Positions 7,919 through 16,293 of a DNA stretch of 24,357 nucleotides are shown here, one piece after another. The translations under genes were made by a program, and so were the position numbers. The notes under the pieces are model-generated. The model saw only the letters and a program-made list of their open reading frames with translations, searched no databases and had not been told where the DNA came from. Position 1 is the stretch's first letter. The number at the start of each line of letters is the position of its first letter. This DNA is from CAZECE01 sp964510525 (lineage in GTDB: Bacteria; Pseudomonadota; Gammaproteobacteria; Pseudomonadales; JANQJO01), in the NCBI GenBank assembly GCA_964510525.1, contig CAZECE010000133.1, positions 1 through 24,357 of the forward strand, given 5' to 3'.

Positions 7919-10489
7919 TTACCGAAAAACCACACGCCCCTCAGACACATCGGCCTGGATTTCATTACCCGCCACAAACTCCCCTTTCAACAAGGCTTCC
8001 GATAACCCATTTTCCAAATAACGCTGAATGGCGCGTTTTAACGGTCGTGCTCCATAAACAGGATCGTAACCCACCTCAACCAACAAGTTCATCACGGCCT
8101 CACTGATATTGAGCGTAATGCCTTGTTCAGCAACACGCTGCTTAAGGATGCCCAACTGAATCTCAGCAATCCCTTTAATATGCTCATTCCCCAGCGCATG
8201 GAATACCACAGCATCATCCACCCGATTGATAAACTCAGGACGAAAATGCTGCTTCACCACGGCCATCACGGCCGCCTGCATATCCGCATAGGAGCGATCG
8301 ATCGGTAAATTCTGAATGACTTCTGAACCTAAGTTTGATGTCATCACAATCACGGTGTTTTTAAAATCCACCGTTCTGCCTTGGCCATCCGTTAACCGCC
8401 CATCATCCAACACCTGCAGTAAAATATTAAACACATCCGGATGGGCTTTTTCCACTTCATCCAACAAGATCACCGAGTAAGGTTTACGCCTGACGGCTTC
8501 CGTTAAATACCCCCCTTCTTCATAGCCAACGTAACCAGGAGGAGCACCCACCAATCGAGCTACCGAATGCTTTTCCATAAACTCCGACATATCAATGCGC
8601 ACCATGGCGTCTTCCGTATCAAACAAAAAAGTAGCCAACGATTTACACAGTTCCGTTTTACCAACACCCGTTGGCCCCAAAAACAAAAAAGAACCACTGG
8701 GTCGATTAGGGTCTGACAACCCCGCACGAGAGCGACGAACAGCGGCTGATACCGCTTTGATGGCTTCACTTTGACCAACAACGCGTTGATGTAAGACATC
8801 TTCCATACGCAATAGTTTTTCTCGCTCACCTTCGAGCATTTTAGTAACGGGAATGCCCGTCCATTTGGACACCACTTCCGCAATTTCTTCACTGGTGACT
8901 TTATTGCGCAGCAACTTAGTCTCAGCTTGTTCGAGATCCGAGGCCTGTTCCAGCTGTTTTTGCAGCTGTGGAATCTTCCCGTATTGGATTTCAGACATTT
9001 TGGTCAGATCACCTGCGCGCCTGGCCAATTCCATGTCTTGACGGGCTTGCTCGAGATCCGCTTTGATTTGCGCACTGCCCTGCAAAGCTGCCTTTTCTGA
9101 ACTCCACACCTGCTCAAGATCCGCGAACTCACGGCTTAAGACTTCGATTTCTTCTTCTAATTTTGCTAATCGAACTTTCGCCGCCTCGTCTTCTTCTTTT
9201 TTCAGCGCCTCACGCTCAATTTTCAATTGAATCAAACGCCGATCCAGTTTATCCATAACCTCAGGTTTTGAATCCATCTCCATGCGTATGCGAGAAGCGG
9301 CTTCATCAACCAAATCAATGGCCTTATCTGGCAACTGCCGGTCGGTGATGTATCGATGTGACAACTTAGCGGCTTCAACAATCGCACTGTCTGTAATCGT
9401 CACCCCGTGATGCACTTCGTACCGCTCTTTCAAGCCACGCAAAATGGCAATCGTATCTTCAACAGACGGTTGATCGACTAACACTTTTTGAAAACGCCGC
9501 TCTAACGCCGCGTCCTTTTCGATATACTGGCGGTATTCATCTAACGTGGTCGCACCCACGCAACGCAACTCACCACGGGCCAAGGCGGGCTTTAACATAT
9601 TACCCGCGTCCATCGCGCCTTCGGACTTACCAGCCCCCACCATGGTATGCAGCTCATCAATAAACAAAATGACCTGACCGTCTTGTTTCGATAAATCGTT
9701 GAGAACCGCCTTTAAGCGCTCTTCAAACTCACCGCGAAATTTTGCCCCGGCAATCAAAGCCGCCATATCCAACGCCAACACTTTGCGATTTTTTAGTCCT
9801 TCGGGGACTTCTTGATTAATAATGCGCTGCGCCAGCCCTTCGACAATAGCCGTTTTACCCACACCCGGCTCGCCAATCAACACAGGATTATTTTTGGTGC
9901 GACGTTGCAATACTTGAATCGTGCGCCTAATTTCATCGTCACGACCAATCACGGGATCCAATTTACCGGCTTCAGCGCGAGCCGTCAGATCCAAGGTGTA
10001 TTTATCCAACGCTTGGCGATGCTGTTCCGCATTGGCGTCTTGCACGACCTCTCCTCCCCTAATATCTTCAATGGCTTTCTCTAAAGCGGCTGCTTGAACA
10101 CCCGATTGCTTCAACACATCGGCGGCTGGCGTAGAAGACTGCACCATTGCCAGCAATACCCATTCAGACGCAATAAACTGATCGCCTTTTTTTTGCGCCA
10201 ATCGATCGGCTAAATTCAACATTTTCACCAACTCATTCGACATCCGCACATCGCCCGTCGGTGTGCTCAAAGTTGGTAAATTTTGCAGTTGCTCTGTAAT
10301 TTTTTCTTGAAGGCGCGCAATATCGCCACCCGCTTGCTGCAATAAGGGTTTGGCACTGCTGCCTTGCTGTTCCAATAAAGCATTTAAAAGATGCACCGGT
10401 TCGACGCTGCTGTGATCCTGGCCCAGTGCCATAGATTGCGCTTCTGATATCGCCATTTGCAAAGACTGAGTAAACTGCTCAATGCGCAT
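7919..10489 (-). CDS. clpB: ATP-dependent disaggregase ClpB
   Basis: ClpB is the hexameric cytoplasmic AAA+ chaperone that, with DnaK/DnaJ/GrpE, threads and rescues aggregated proteins after heat stress. The 856-residue product (E. coli: 857) has the N-domain at 1-145; NBD1 with Walker A GEPGVGKT at 206-213 and Walker B LFIDEL at 275-280; the long Glu/Lys/Arg-rich middle-domain coiled coil at about 405-525 that defines ClpB rather than ClpA or ClpC; and NBD2 with Walker A GPTGVGKT at 605-612, pore loop GYVG at 652-655 and Walker B ILLDEVEKAH at 674-683. No ClpP-binding tripeptide is expected or seen. The ATG is preceded by GAGGGGAG at good spacing. A sigma-32-like promoter lies about 70-90 bases upstream. 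It is a single-gene unit, with the convergent zinc-ribbon gene 20 bases beyond its stop. Confidence 0.98.
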   Translation of the reverse strand: MRIEQFTQSLQMAISEAQSMALGQDHSSVEPVHLLNALLEQQGSSAKPLLQQAGGDIARLQEKITEQLQNLPTLSTPTGDVRMSNELVKMLNLADRLAQKKGDQFIASEWVLLAMVQSSTPAADVLKQSGVQAAALEKAIEDIRGGEVVQDANAEQHRQALDKYTLDLTARAEAGKLDPVIGRDDEIRRTIQVLQRRTKNNPVLIGEPGVGKTAIVEGLAQRIINQEVPEGLKNRKVLALDMAALIAGAKFRGEFEERLKAVLNDLSKQDGQVILFIDELHTMVGAGKSEGAMDAGNMLKPALARGELRCVGATTLDEYRQYIEKDAALERRFQKVLVDQPSVEDTIAILRGLKERYEVHHGVTITDSAIVEAAKLSHRYITDRQLPDKAIDLVDEAASRIRMEMDSKPEVMDKLDRRLIQLKIEREALKKEEDEAAKVRLAKLEEEIEVLSREFADLEQVWSSEKAALQGSAQIKADLEQARQDMELARRAGDLTKMSEIQYGKIPQLQKQLEQASDLEQAETKLLRNKVTSEEIAEVVSKWTGIPVTKMLEGEREKLLRMEDVLHQRVVGQSEAIKAVSAAVRRSRAGLSDPNRPSGSFLFLGPTGVGKTELCKSLATFLFDTEDAMVRIDMSEFMEKHSVARLVGAPPGYVGYEEGGYLTEAVRRKPYSVILLDEVEKAHPDVFNILLQVLDDGRLTDGQGRTVDFKNTVIVMTSNLGSEVIQNLPIDRSYADMQAAVMAVVKQHFRPEFINRVDDAVVFHALGNEHIKGIAEIQLGILKQRVAEQGITLNISEAVMNLLVEVGYDPVYGARPLKRAIQRYLENGLSEALLKGEFVAGNEIQADVSEGRVVFR

Positions 10490-10512
10490 AAAGCTCCCCT
10501 CTATTTCTTTAA

Positions 10513-10527
10513 CGTGCTATCAGCACG
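10513..10527 (-). other. Small hairpin in the clpB 5' leader
   Basis: A perfect 6-bp stem CGTGCT/AGCACG with a 3-base loop lies in the predicted clpB leader, ending about 23 bases before the start codon and upstream of the GAGGGGAG ribosome-binding site. It does not cover that site, so a classical RNA-thermometer role is not supported; it may stabilise the transcript or be incidental. Confidence 0.35.
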
Positions 10528-10542
10528 ACGATTCTTTTAATA

Positions 10543-10638
10543 AGACCCTACTTAACTTGGCGGTTGAGCTCAGCGATTTCAAGCCATCCCTCACGCTTTT
10601 GTAAGCATTTTAGGGTCTGATAAAACATTACCGCCAAG
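10543..10638. repeat. Two interleaved inverted repeats around the clpB promoter
   Basis: The 8-base AGACCCTA (10543-10550) is complementary to TAGGGTCT (10611-10618), and the 9-base CTTGGCGGT (10556-10564) is complementary to ACCGCCAAG (10630-10638). The arms alternate (A, B, A', B'), so both cannot form nested hairpins; together they give a pseudoknot-like topology. Arm B overlaps the sigma-32 -10 element. Function unknown. Confidence 0.45.
10555..10583 (-). promoter_or_regulatory. Sigma-32-like heat-shock promoter of clpB
   Basis: On the minus strand a perfect -35 CTTGAA (10578-10583) is followed after 15 bases by CGCCAAGT (10555-10562), which matches the heat-shock -10 consensus CCCCATNT at five of its seven specified bases. 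This predicts a start near 10547 and a leader of nearly 60 nt. clpB is a classical sigma-32 regulon member, which fits. Confidence 0.65.
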
Positions 10639-10662
10639 AGCAGAGAGACTGAATACGGAATT

Positions 10663-13068
10663 TCACATAGGGTTCCAGCGGATCCAAGACTTCAACGCCA
10701 TGGCCTTTTTGCAGAACGCATCAGCCGATTCAGGGCCAGTGGCCGTGGTTTTAATGTGCCTAGGATAACAACCAAAACTGGGCACCAACCACGCGGGCAG
10801 CTGCCGACTCAAATCCTCTGCAATCAAAGGAGCTCGTTTATCGGCCATAGTCAATTGCAACGCGCTACTCGGTGCTCGACACAACACCGGTGTCCCATCA
10901 TCTTTTAAATGCCCCAACCACTGGGCTTCCAGTTCTGAGACAAACAATAAGTTGCCACGATCCGGCAGCACCGACACCTGCTGAATAAAACGCACGGTTT
11001 CATCAGGTAATTCGGCATAATCCATACTGACACGTCCAGGCAACCCAAGTTGGCCCGCCACGGTGAACGCAATGGCTAACTCTTTTAGGGTATTCTCTGG
11101 TGTGATGCGAAACTCAAAAGGCCGCATAGCAAGCCCTGTAACAACCGTCCGCTCACTCGGCCGATCATAATGCTGGTTGACAGCAAAAGGCTGATCGATC
11201 GCTTGCGTAGCCCAGTCATCAAAAAGCCCCATGTATCTGACGTAGTACGCTTGCTCCTCAGGGTTCAAAGACAATATTGACGTTATATGTCGACACAGAG
11301 CGCCCATGCGATGCTCAGCAATCCCCGCTTGCTCCAATACCCAATCCGCTTGATACATCGGTTGAAAAAATTCATTGATCCCAGGGTTTCCCCAAGCAGG
11401 CCCTTTATTGCTAACGCCAGCCTCTCGAAAATGTTCGCCATTACCCGGCCGTGCCGCCACCGGATACGTTAACCGCAACTGGCCATCCTCTGCCATCGAA
11501 TAGTCAGGATGACTGATTGAAAACACCGTAACATCGGTAAATGATTCCAAAATTTCAACCCAGTCATCCCGACCGATAATCCCGACCGCGATCGGCTTTT
11601 GATTATGAGCCAGCTTATCCGGTTGCTGATCGCTGTACAGCGTTAAGGCAGGGTGACGCCAATTTTCTGGAATACTCGAAGGGGAAATCCCAAGCGCCGC
11701 CTCACGCACCCCAAAGGTCGATTCATTTCCAGAAAGCGAATCCAAGGGCTTTAACCAGCTCACCCCTTCCGGAATTGAGGCGTCAGGTAAATGAGAGGAC
11801 CGAACTCGTTGAAAGGGCTCTTCGCCTTGGATCAAAACATCCAGTGGATCTCGGATTGATTGTTGATCATGTTGTTCGGCATGCACCAACAGTTTTTGTT
11901 GAAACGCATGTTTAACTTGAGGATCAATATGAGTGACATGCAACTGCGTACACTGGCCTGCATTTTCCAATGCAGCGCTATTCTTAGCCAACTCGGCGAC
12001 CGCATCCATATCTTGCACGTTAGAGCCTACAAACAACATATTGGGCCCTTGCGCACTGCCATAAAAACGACCAGGCCCCTCCTCACCCTCATAAGTTTCC
12101 ATATCGTGTTTAACAGCTCGCGCCGTTTTCAAGCCACCCACTAAGTAGGTATCAAATCCACTGCGCTGATTAAAAAAACGTTTGCCGGCCAAATCGGTGA
12201 CCAAGATTTGCAATACGTCCTCAGGCGCACCATGCTTAATCAACAACTCTCTGAAGGTCGACGCCATAAAAAAATGATGACTCGCAGTCATGCCATCGCC
12301 AACAACCGACACCATCGCCCCTGTGATCAGACCAAAACGTAATTCACGTAAGCCCAACATGTTGGCAAAATTTTCCACCAAAAAGTGGGCTTTGGGTCGC
12401 GCCGACGCCAATTCAATTTCACCCCGACTGCACTGCTCCAACAGGTGTTTAACCATCAACTTTTCCAGTCGCTCATCGTCACGCTCTTCACGCAGCTCTG
12501 TCCAAGGATCTTGTTTAGGAGTGGCGATGCACTGAGACGCCATGAGCGCTGCTGTGATGTCATCGTCATACAAGTAGTCATCCACCGCTTGCTCAATAAT
12601 GCTTGCTCTCTGTGCAAACGAAAACTGATGCCAACTGGATGTTCGAGTCGCCTCAATAACCTGTTCGATATCCGCCTGATTGGCAATAAACAACACGCCC
12701 ATTTTTTTATGATGATGAGGATCCAGCATCACGCCTTGAGGTCGATCTGTTGAGAGCGACTCCCCAGCCACTTGGGACACCAAACGACTGGGGTTATAAG
12801 GATAATCCGGATTAACGTCATTTCGATTGACTTGCGCTTTTCGAAGAAGAGCTCGTTGACTGTCGTTCAACGACTGAGTATCACGAAGGTTATTCTGCAA
12901 TAATAGTTTTGAATCTGGCATGTGATGCATGAGATTGACCTTGAATAAATGGTATCGATTATTTTTAACCAGTATTTTCTCGCCACTTTTTACAGCGATT
13001 TCTACAGCACTTTGCGATTCCAGACTTTTCAAAGCGGATATCACAAGACGACTACTGCCACCTAGCAT
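10663..13068 (-). CDS. Divergent aldehyde dehydrogenase superfamily protein, 801 residues
   Basis: A large protein whose residues about 90-400 follow the aldehyde dehydrogenase fold: GLITGAMVSVVGDG at 246-259, where NAD-dependent members have the KPS segment; KHGAPEDVLQIL at 278-289; GSAQGPNMLF at 337-346, aligning with the usual ELGGKSPN; and NAGQCTQLHV at 369-378 with a candidate catalytic Cys373. The usual general-base Glu of ELGG is absent, as in acylating or otherwise modified members. Residues 1-60 and about 420-801 lie outside a normal 500-residue enzyme. A segment near 670-715 (ending LGLPGRVS) loosely recalls the C-terminal part of PutA-type glutamate-semialdehyde dehydrogenases; that is a weak by-eye match. 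The start has AGAGG eight bases upstream. It is divergent from the symporter gene, only 54 bases away, so the two may share control. Reaction unknown. Confidence 0.7.
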   Translation of the reverse strand: MLGGSSRLVISALKSLESQSAVEIAVKSGEKILVKNNRYHLFKVNLMHHMPDSKLLLQNNLRDTQSLNDSQRALLRKAQVNRNDVNPDYPYNPSRLVSQVAGESLSTDRPQGVMLDPHHHKKMGVLFIANQADIEQVIEATRTSSWHQFSFAQRASIIEQAVDDYLYDDDITAALMASQCIATPKQDPWTELREERDDERLEKLMVKHLLEQCSRGEIELASARPKAHFLVENFANMLGLRELRFGLITGAMVSVVGDGMTASHHFFMASTFRELLIKHGAPEDVLQILVTDLAGKRFFNQRSGFDTYLVGGLKTARAVKHDMETYEGEEGPGRFYGSAQGPNMLFVGSNVQDMDAVAELAKNSAALENAGQCTQLHVTHIDPQVKHAFQQKLLVHAEQHDQQSIRDPLDVLIQGEEPFQRVRSSHLPDASIPEGVSWLKPLDSLSGNESTFGVREAALGISPSSIPENWRHPALTLYSDQQPDKLAHNQKPIAVGIIGRDDWVEILESFTDVTVFSISHPDYSMAEDGQLRLTYPVAARPGNGEHFREAGVSNKGPAWGNPGINEFFQPMYQADWVLEQAGIAEHRMGALCRHITSILSLNPEEQAYYVRYMGLFDDWATQAIDQPFAVNQHYDRPSERTVVTGLAMRPFEFRITPENTLKELAIAFTVAGQLGLPGRVSMDYAELPDETVRFIQQVSVLPDRGNLLFVSELEAQWLGHLKDDGTPVLCRAPSSALQLTMADKRAPLIAEDLSRQLPAWLVPSFGCYPRHIKTTATGPESADAFCKKAMALKSWIRWNPM

Positions 13069-13094
13069 ACTTTAACCCTCTTCGCTAAACTTGC

Positions 13095-13106
13095 GTGAAT
13101 TTTCAC
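13095..13106. repeat. 12-bp palindrome in the divergent spacer
   Basis: GTGAA-TT-TTCAC is a perfect 5-bp-arm inverted repeat near the middle of the 54-base gap between the divergent aldehyde dehydrogenase-like and symporter genes. The location suits an operator serving both genes, but no regulator gene is present and no promoter hexamers are clear. Confidence 0.35.
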
Positions 13107-13122
13107 ACCTAAATAACAAACA

Positions 13123-14661
13123 ATGAATTTACACCCCATAGATTGGCTTTGCCTCATTTTATACCTTCTCACTATTACAACAATGGGCTTATGGGTGTCT
13201 CGCAACAACCACTCCACAGAAGCGTATTTTTTAGGAAATCGTGCTTTTCCGAGTTGGGCCATTGGGCTGAGCTTAGTCGGCACCTCCATCAGCTCAATCA
13301 CTTTTTTAGCCTACCCAGCCGATGCCTTTAAAACCACTTGGATCCGTTTCATACCAAACCTAGCACTGCCCGTTGCGGCATTAATTGTCAGTTATGGATT
13401 TTTACAACATTACCGCAACAACAAAACCACCACAGCTTATCAATTTTTAGAGCAACGCTTTGGCCCTTCCGTACGAACCTACGCCGCACTCACATTTATA
13501 GTCGCTCAAATAGTAAGAATTAGCATGATTCTTTATTTAGTGGGATTGCTGTTACAACAATTAACCGGACTGGACATCATACTCAGCGTGGTTTTAGCCG
13601 GTTTATTTGTTAGCGTCTACACTGTATTTGGTGGATTCCAAGCGGTAGTTTGGACCGATGTATTGCAAACCATCATACTCATCACCGGTGGTCTACTCTG
13701 TTTAAGCGTGATCGTATCGGCTATGCCAGGTGGGCTATTCCAAGTTCTCGACATAGCCCAAGCAAACAACAAAATCAGCTTCAATGCAGTCGTAAACGGA
13801 AGCCTAAAACCAATCAGCTGGGGAATCTCATTCAGCGATAAAACACTATCAATGCTATTTTTTGTAGGCTTGATCAGCTGGCTAACCGAATACATTGCCA
13901 ACCAAAACACGGTACAGCGTTTTTGCGCTTCCAAAAGCACACACGAAGCCAAAAAGGCCATTGCCATTTGCGTGATGAGCAGCTTGCCCATTTGGGCATT
14001 TTACATGTTTTTAGGAACAGCTTTATTCAGTTTCTTTCAAACAAACCCAACAGAAGCAACGACTGCCATGCTCAACGGTGAAAGCAAAGTTGAAGCAATA
14101 CTACCCTACTTTATTTCAAACTATTTACCCAAAGGCATCGCGGGGATCGTAATAGCAGCCGCATTGGCTGCAGCCATGTCATCCGTAGATTCCTCATTAA
14201 ACTCAATCGCAACGGTCTCTGTCGTCGACCTATATAAACCCAAGATAAAGAAACATGTAACAGACAAGCACTTACTGCACTGTGCATGGCTAATATCCGC
14301 TTTCAGCAGTATTTGCATGATCTTAGGCGCAATCTCGTTAGCACTCATTGAAACCAAAACACTGCAACACGCGGCAACCGTATTAGTATCAGTCTTAAGC
14401 GGTGGTTTGCTCGCGATCTATTTATTAGGTTTCACCACCATAAAAACAAATACCAAAGCTATTTGGGTTGGTATTATTACAACGTGGGCCTTTTCAATAT
14501 GGACAGTACTTTCAAAACAACAGCTCATACCCGACTCTCTAAGCGCCCCATTTGACCTTTACTACACAGGGTTAATAGGCAACATAGTCCTATTTTTTGT
14601 GGCCTATGCTACCTGTAGGATGAGTCAAATCCATCGAGATTACTTTACAACAAAAGTTTAG
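13123..14661 (+). CDS. Sodium:solute symporter (SSS family)
   Basis: A 512-residue polytopic inner-membrane protein with about 13 hydrophobic segments, the usual number for SSS carriers that couple solute uptake to sodium entry. Family marks include YFLGNRAFPSWAIGLSL at 35-51, YTVFGGFQAVVWTDVLQ at 166-182, NQNTVQRFCAS at 260-270 and AAAMSSVDSSLNS at 349-361, the last being the TM8-type segment with Ser residues that contribute to the sodium site in this family. The N-terminal motif looks more like the sugar/inositol/anion branch than like PutP, but the substrate cannot be fixed. No clear ribosome-binding site precedes the ATG. It is transcribed away from the aldehyde dehydrogenase-like gene across a 54-base spacer, so a joint catabolic role (uptake plus oxidation) is possible. 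A strong terminator follows 38 bases after the stop. Confidence 0.88.
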   Translation: MNLHPIDWLCLILYLLTITTMGLWVSRNNHSTEAYFLGNRAFPSWAIGLSLVGTSISSITFLAYPADAFKTTWIRFIPNLALPVAALIVSYGFLQHYRNNKTTTAYQFLEQRFGPSVRTYAALTFIVAQIVRISMILYLVGLLLQQLTGLDIILSVVLAGLFVSVYTVFGGFQAVVWTDVLQTIILITGGLLCLSVIVSAMPGGLFQVLDIAQANNKISFNAVVNGSLKPISWGISFSDKTLSMLFFVGLISWLTEYIANQNTVQRFCASKSTHEAKKAIAICVMSSLPIWAFYMFLGTALFSFFQTNPTEATTAMLNGESKVEAILPYFISNYLPKGIAGIVIAAALAAAMSSVDSSLNSIATVSVVDLYKPKIKKHVTDKHLLHCAWLISAFSSICMILGAISLALIETKTLQHAATVLVSVLSGGLLAIYLLGFTTIKTNTKAIWVGIITTWAFSIWTVLSKQQLIPDSLSAPFDLYYTGLIGNIVLFFVAYATCRMSQIHRDYFTTKV

Positions 14662-14699
14662 CGGTAAAAGACGAAACACGCTGAAAGCATAGACCATGA

Positions 14700-14737
14700 G
14701 AAACAAAAAAAGGGCCAGTTGGCCCTTTTTTTGTTTC
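14700..14737. terminator. Bidirectional intrinsic terminator
   Basis: A perfect 17-bp inverted repeat with a 4-base AGTT loop (arms 14700-14716 and 14721-14737). The core is GGGCC/GGCCC flanked by seven A on the left and seven T on the right, so each strand shows a GC stem followed by a T-run. It lies between the convergent symporter gene and rplQ and should end both the symporter transcript and the alpha operon. Confidence 0.92.
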
Positions 14738-14755
14738 TTAATATAAAAGCAAATC

Positions 14756-15181
14756 TTAGGCTACTGCGGTCTCATCGGATGTAGATTCACCTGAGGCATC
14801 CTCAAGCTCTTCATCAGAAGGCAAAGGACGATCAACTAATTCGACATAAGCCATCGGTGCTCGATCCCCATCACGAAAGCCACATTTCAAAACACGAAGA
14901 TAACCACCAGGTCGAGTTTTGTAACGAGGACCAAGCTCTGAAAAGAGTTTACCCACCGCTTCTTTTGATCTCAAGCGATCGAAAGCAAGACGTCTATTCG
15001 CTACAGTGTCATTCTTACTCAAAGTAATCAAAGGTTCTGCATAACCTCGCAGCTCTTTAGCTTTGGGTAAGGTGGTTTTAATAATTTCATGATCAACTAA
15101 AGAAGCAACCATATTTCGAAACATCGCCTTACGATGGCTACTATTACGACCAAATTTTCTACCTGATTTTAAATGTCTCAT
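14756..15181 (-). CDS. rplQ: 50S ribosomal protein L17
   Basis: L17 binds 23S rRNA on the large subunit near the exit tunnel region. The N-terminus MRHLKSGRKFGRNSSHRKAM is the family signature. The product is 141 residues against 127 in E. coli; the extra length is an acidic, Ser/Glu/Asp-rich tail after VELVDRPLPS (about 118-141), which probably lies outside the conserved fold. It is the last gene of the alpha operon, 45 bases after rpoA, as in other gammaproteobacteria, and is followed by the bidirectional terminator. The ribosome-binding site (GAAAGAG next to the ATG) is weak. Confidence 0.97.
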   Translation of the reverse strand: MRHLKSGRKFGRNSSHRKAMFRNMVASLVDHEIIKTTLPKAKELRGYAEPLITLSKNDTVANRRLAFDRLRSKEAVGKLFSELGPRYKTRPGGYLRVLKCGFRDGDRAPMAYVELVDRPLPSDEELEDASGESTSDETAVA

Positions 15182-15226
15182 CTCTTTCTATTCTCAAAAC
15201 TGATAAATGCAATTTTAAATAACGGC

Positions 15227-16240
15227 TTATCTAAGCTTTAGATTCAATCGCTCATCGTCCTTTAGACTCTGAGGTGGCCAATTTTCTAGACGCATACCCA
15301 AAGACAAACTTTTTGAGGCCAAAACATCTTTTATTTCTGTTAAAGACTTTTTACCCAAATTGGGAGTTTTAAGTAGCTCAACTTCCGTACGCTGTACCAA
15401 ATCACCAATATAATAAATATTCTCAGCTTTTAAACAATTGGCTGAGCGTACGGTCAACTCCAAATCATCAACCGGTCTTAACAAAATCGGATCAATTTGC
15501 TCTGAAACTTCTTCTTTTACAGGCGCACTCTCTTGCTCAAAATCGACAAAGACAGATAATTGTTGCTGTAAAATTGTCGCAGCTCGACGTATAGCCTCTT
15601 CAGCGTCAATTGTGCCATCAGTTTCAAGATCAATAATCAGTTTATCTAAATCAGTACGCTGTTCTACACGAGCGTTTTCTACGACGTAAGCCACACGTTG
15701 AATCGGACTGTATGAAGCATCTAAGCGCAACTTACCAATACTTTGCGCCTCATCACTTTCAACTTCAGAAAGATCAGCAGGTTGATAACCTCGACCTTTA
15801 CGAACGTGGATTCGCATCTTTAAAGCACCTTCTGAATTCAAATGCGCAATTTCATGCTCACCATTAACAACTTCAATCGCGTGATGGGCTTTAATATCAG
15901 AAGCAGTAACAGGACCAGGCCCTTTACTGTCTAACTCTAAAACCGCTTCCTCGCCCTCAATCATACGAACAGAAAGGCCTTTCAAATTCAATAAGATCTG
16001 AATGACATCTTCTTGCACACCTTCTAGAGTACTGTACTCATGCAACACGCCATCGATTTCAGCTTCCGTTACGGCACAGCCTGGCATACTCGATAACAGA
16101 ATTCTGCGTAATGCATTACCCAATGTATGCCCGAACCCTCTTTCTAAGGGCTCCAAAACAACCTTGGCATGACTTTCTGAAATTTCTTCTACCGCAATGT
16201 TTCTGGGTTTTAAAAATTCAGCTGCTTTAGAGCGACTCAT
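15227..16240 (-). CDS. rpoA: DNA-directed RNA polymerase alpha subunit
   Basis: Alpha dimerises to start RNA polymerase assembly and contacts UP-element DNA and activators. The 337 residues (E. coli 329) comprise the N-terminal assembly domain (1-235; LERGFGHTLGNALRRILLSS at 32-51), an acidic linker (about 236-250) and the C-terminal domain (about 251-325). The DNA-contacting Arg265 and Asn268 in LTVRSANCLKA fall at exactly the E. coli numbers, and the segment 262-322 is almost identical to E. coli, which is strong evidence for a gammaproteobacterium. The extra residues are at the C-terminus (after ENWPP, ending with a basic LNLKLR). The start has a strong GAGGAA ribosome-binding site. It lies between rpsD and rplQ in the alpha operon. 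Confidence 0.99.
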   Translation of the reverse strand: MSRSKAAEFLKPRNIAVEEISESHAKVVLEPLERGFGHTLGNALRRILLSSMPGCAVTEAEIDGVLHEYSTLEGVQEDVIQILLNLKGLSVRMIEGEEAVLELDSKGPGPVTASDIKAHHAIEVVNGEHEIAHLNSEGALKMRIHVRKGRGYQPADLSEVESDEAQSIGKLRLDASYSPIQRVAYVVENARVEQRTDLDKLIIDLETDGTIDAEEAIRRAATILQQQLSVFVDFEQESAPVKEEVSEQIDPILLRPVDDLELTVRSANCLKAENIYYIGDLVQRTEVELLKTPNLGKKSLTEIKDVLASKSLSLGMRLENWPPQSLKDDERLNLKLR

Positions 16241-16293
16241 ATAAATTCCTCAAATAGACCTATTCTACAAAGTGGGGAAAAAGACTTACGAGC

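Noticed and set aside
10513..10527. RNA thermometer in the clpB leader
   Set aside because: The hairpin does not include the ribosome-binding site or start codon, which is the defining feature of such elements.
13062..13301. Minus-strand 79-codon frame across the divergent spacer and symporter start
   Set aside because: It overlaps the symporter N-terminus and both promoters, and its translation shows no known motif.
13123..14661. Proline symporter PutP paired with a proline-catabolic dehydrogenase
   Set aside because: The symporter N-terminal motif fits the wider SSS family better than PutP, and the dehydrogenase match to PutA-type enzymes is too weak to name a substrate.
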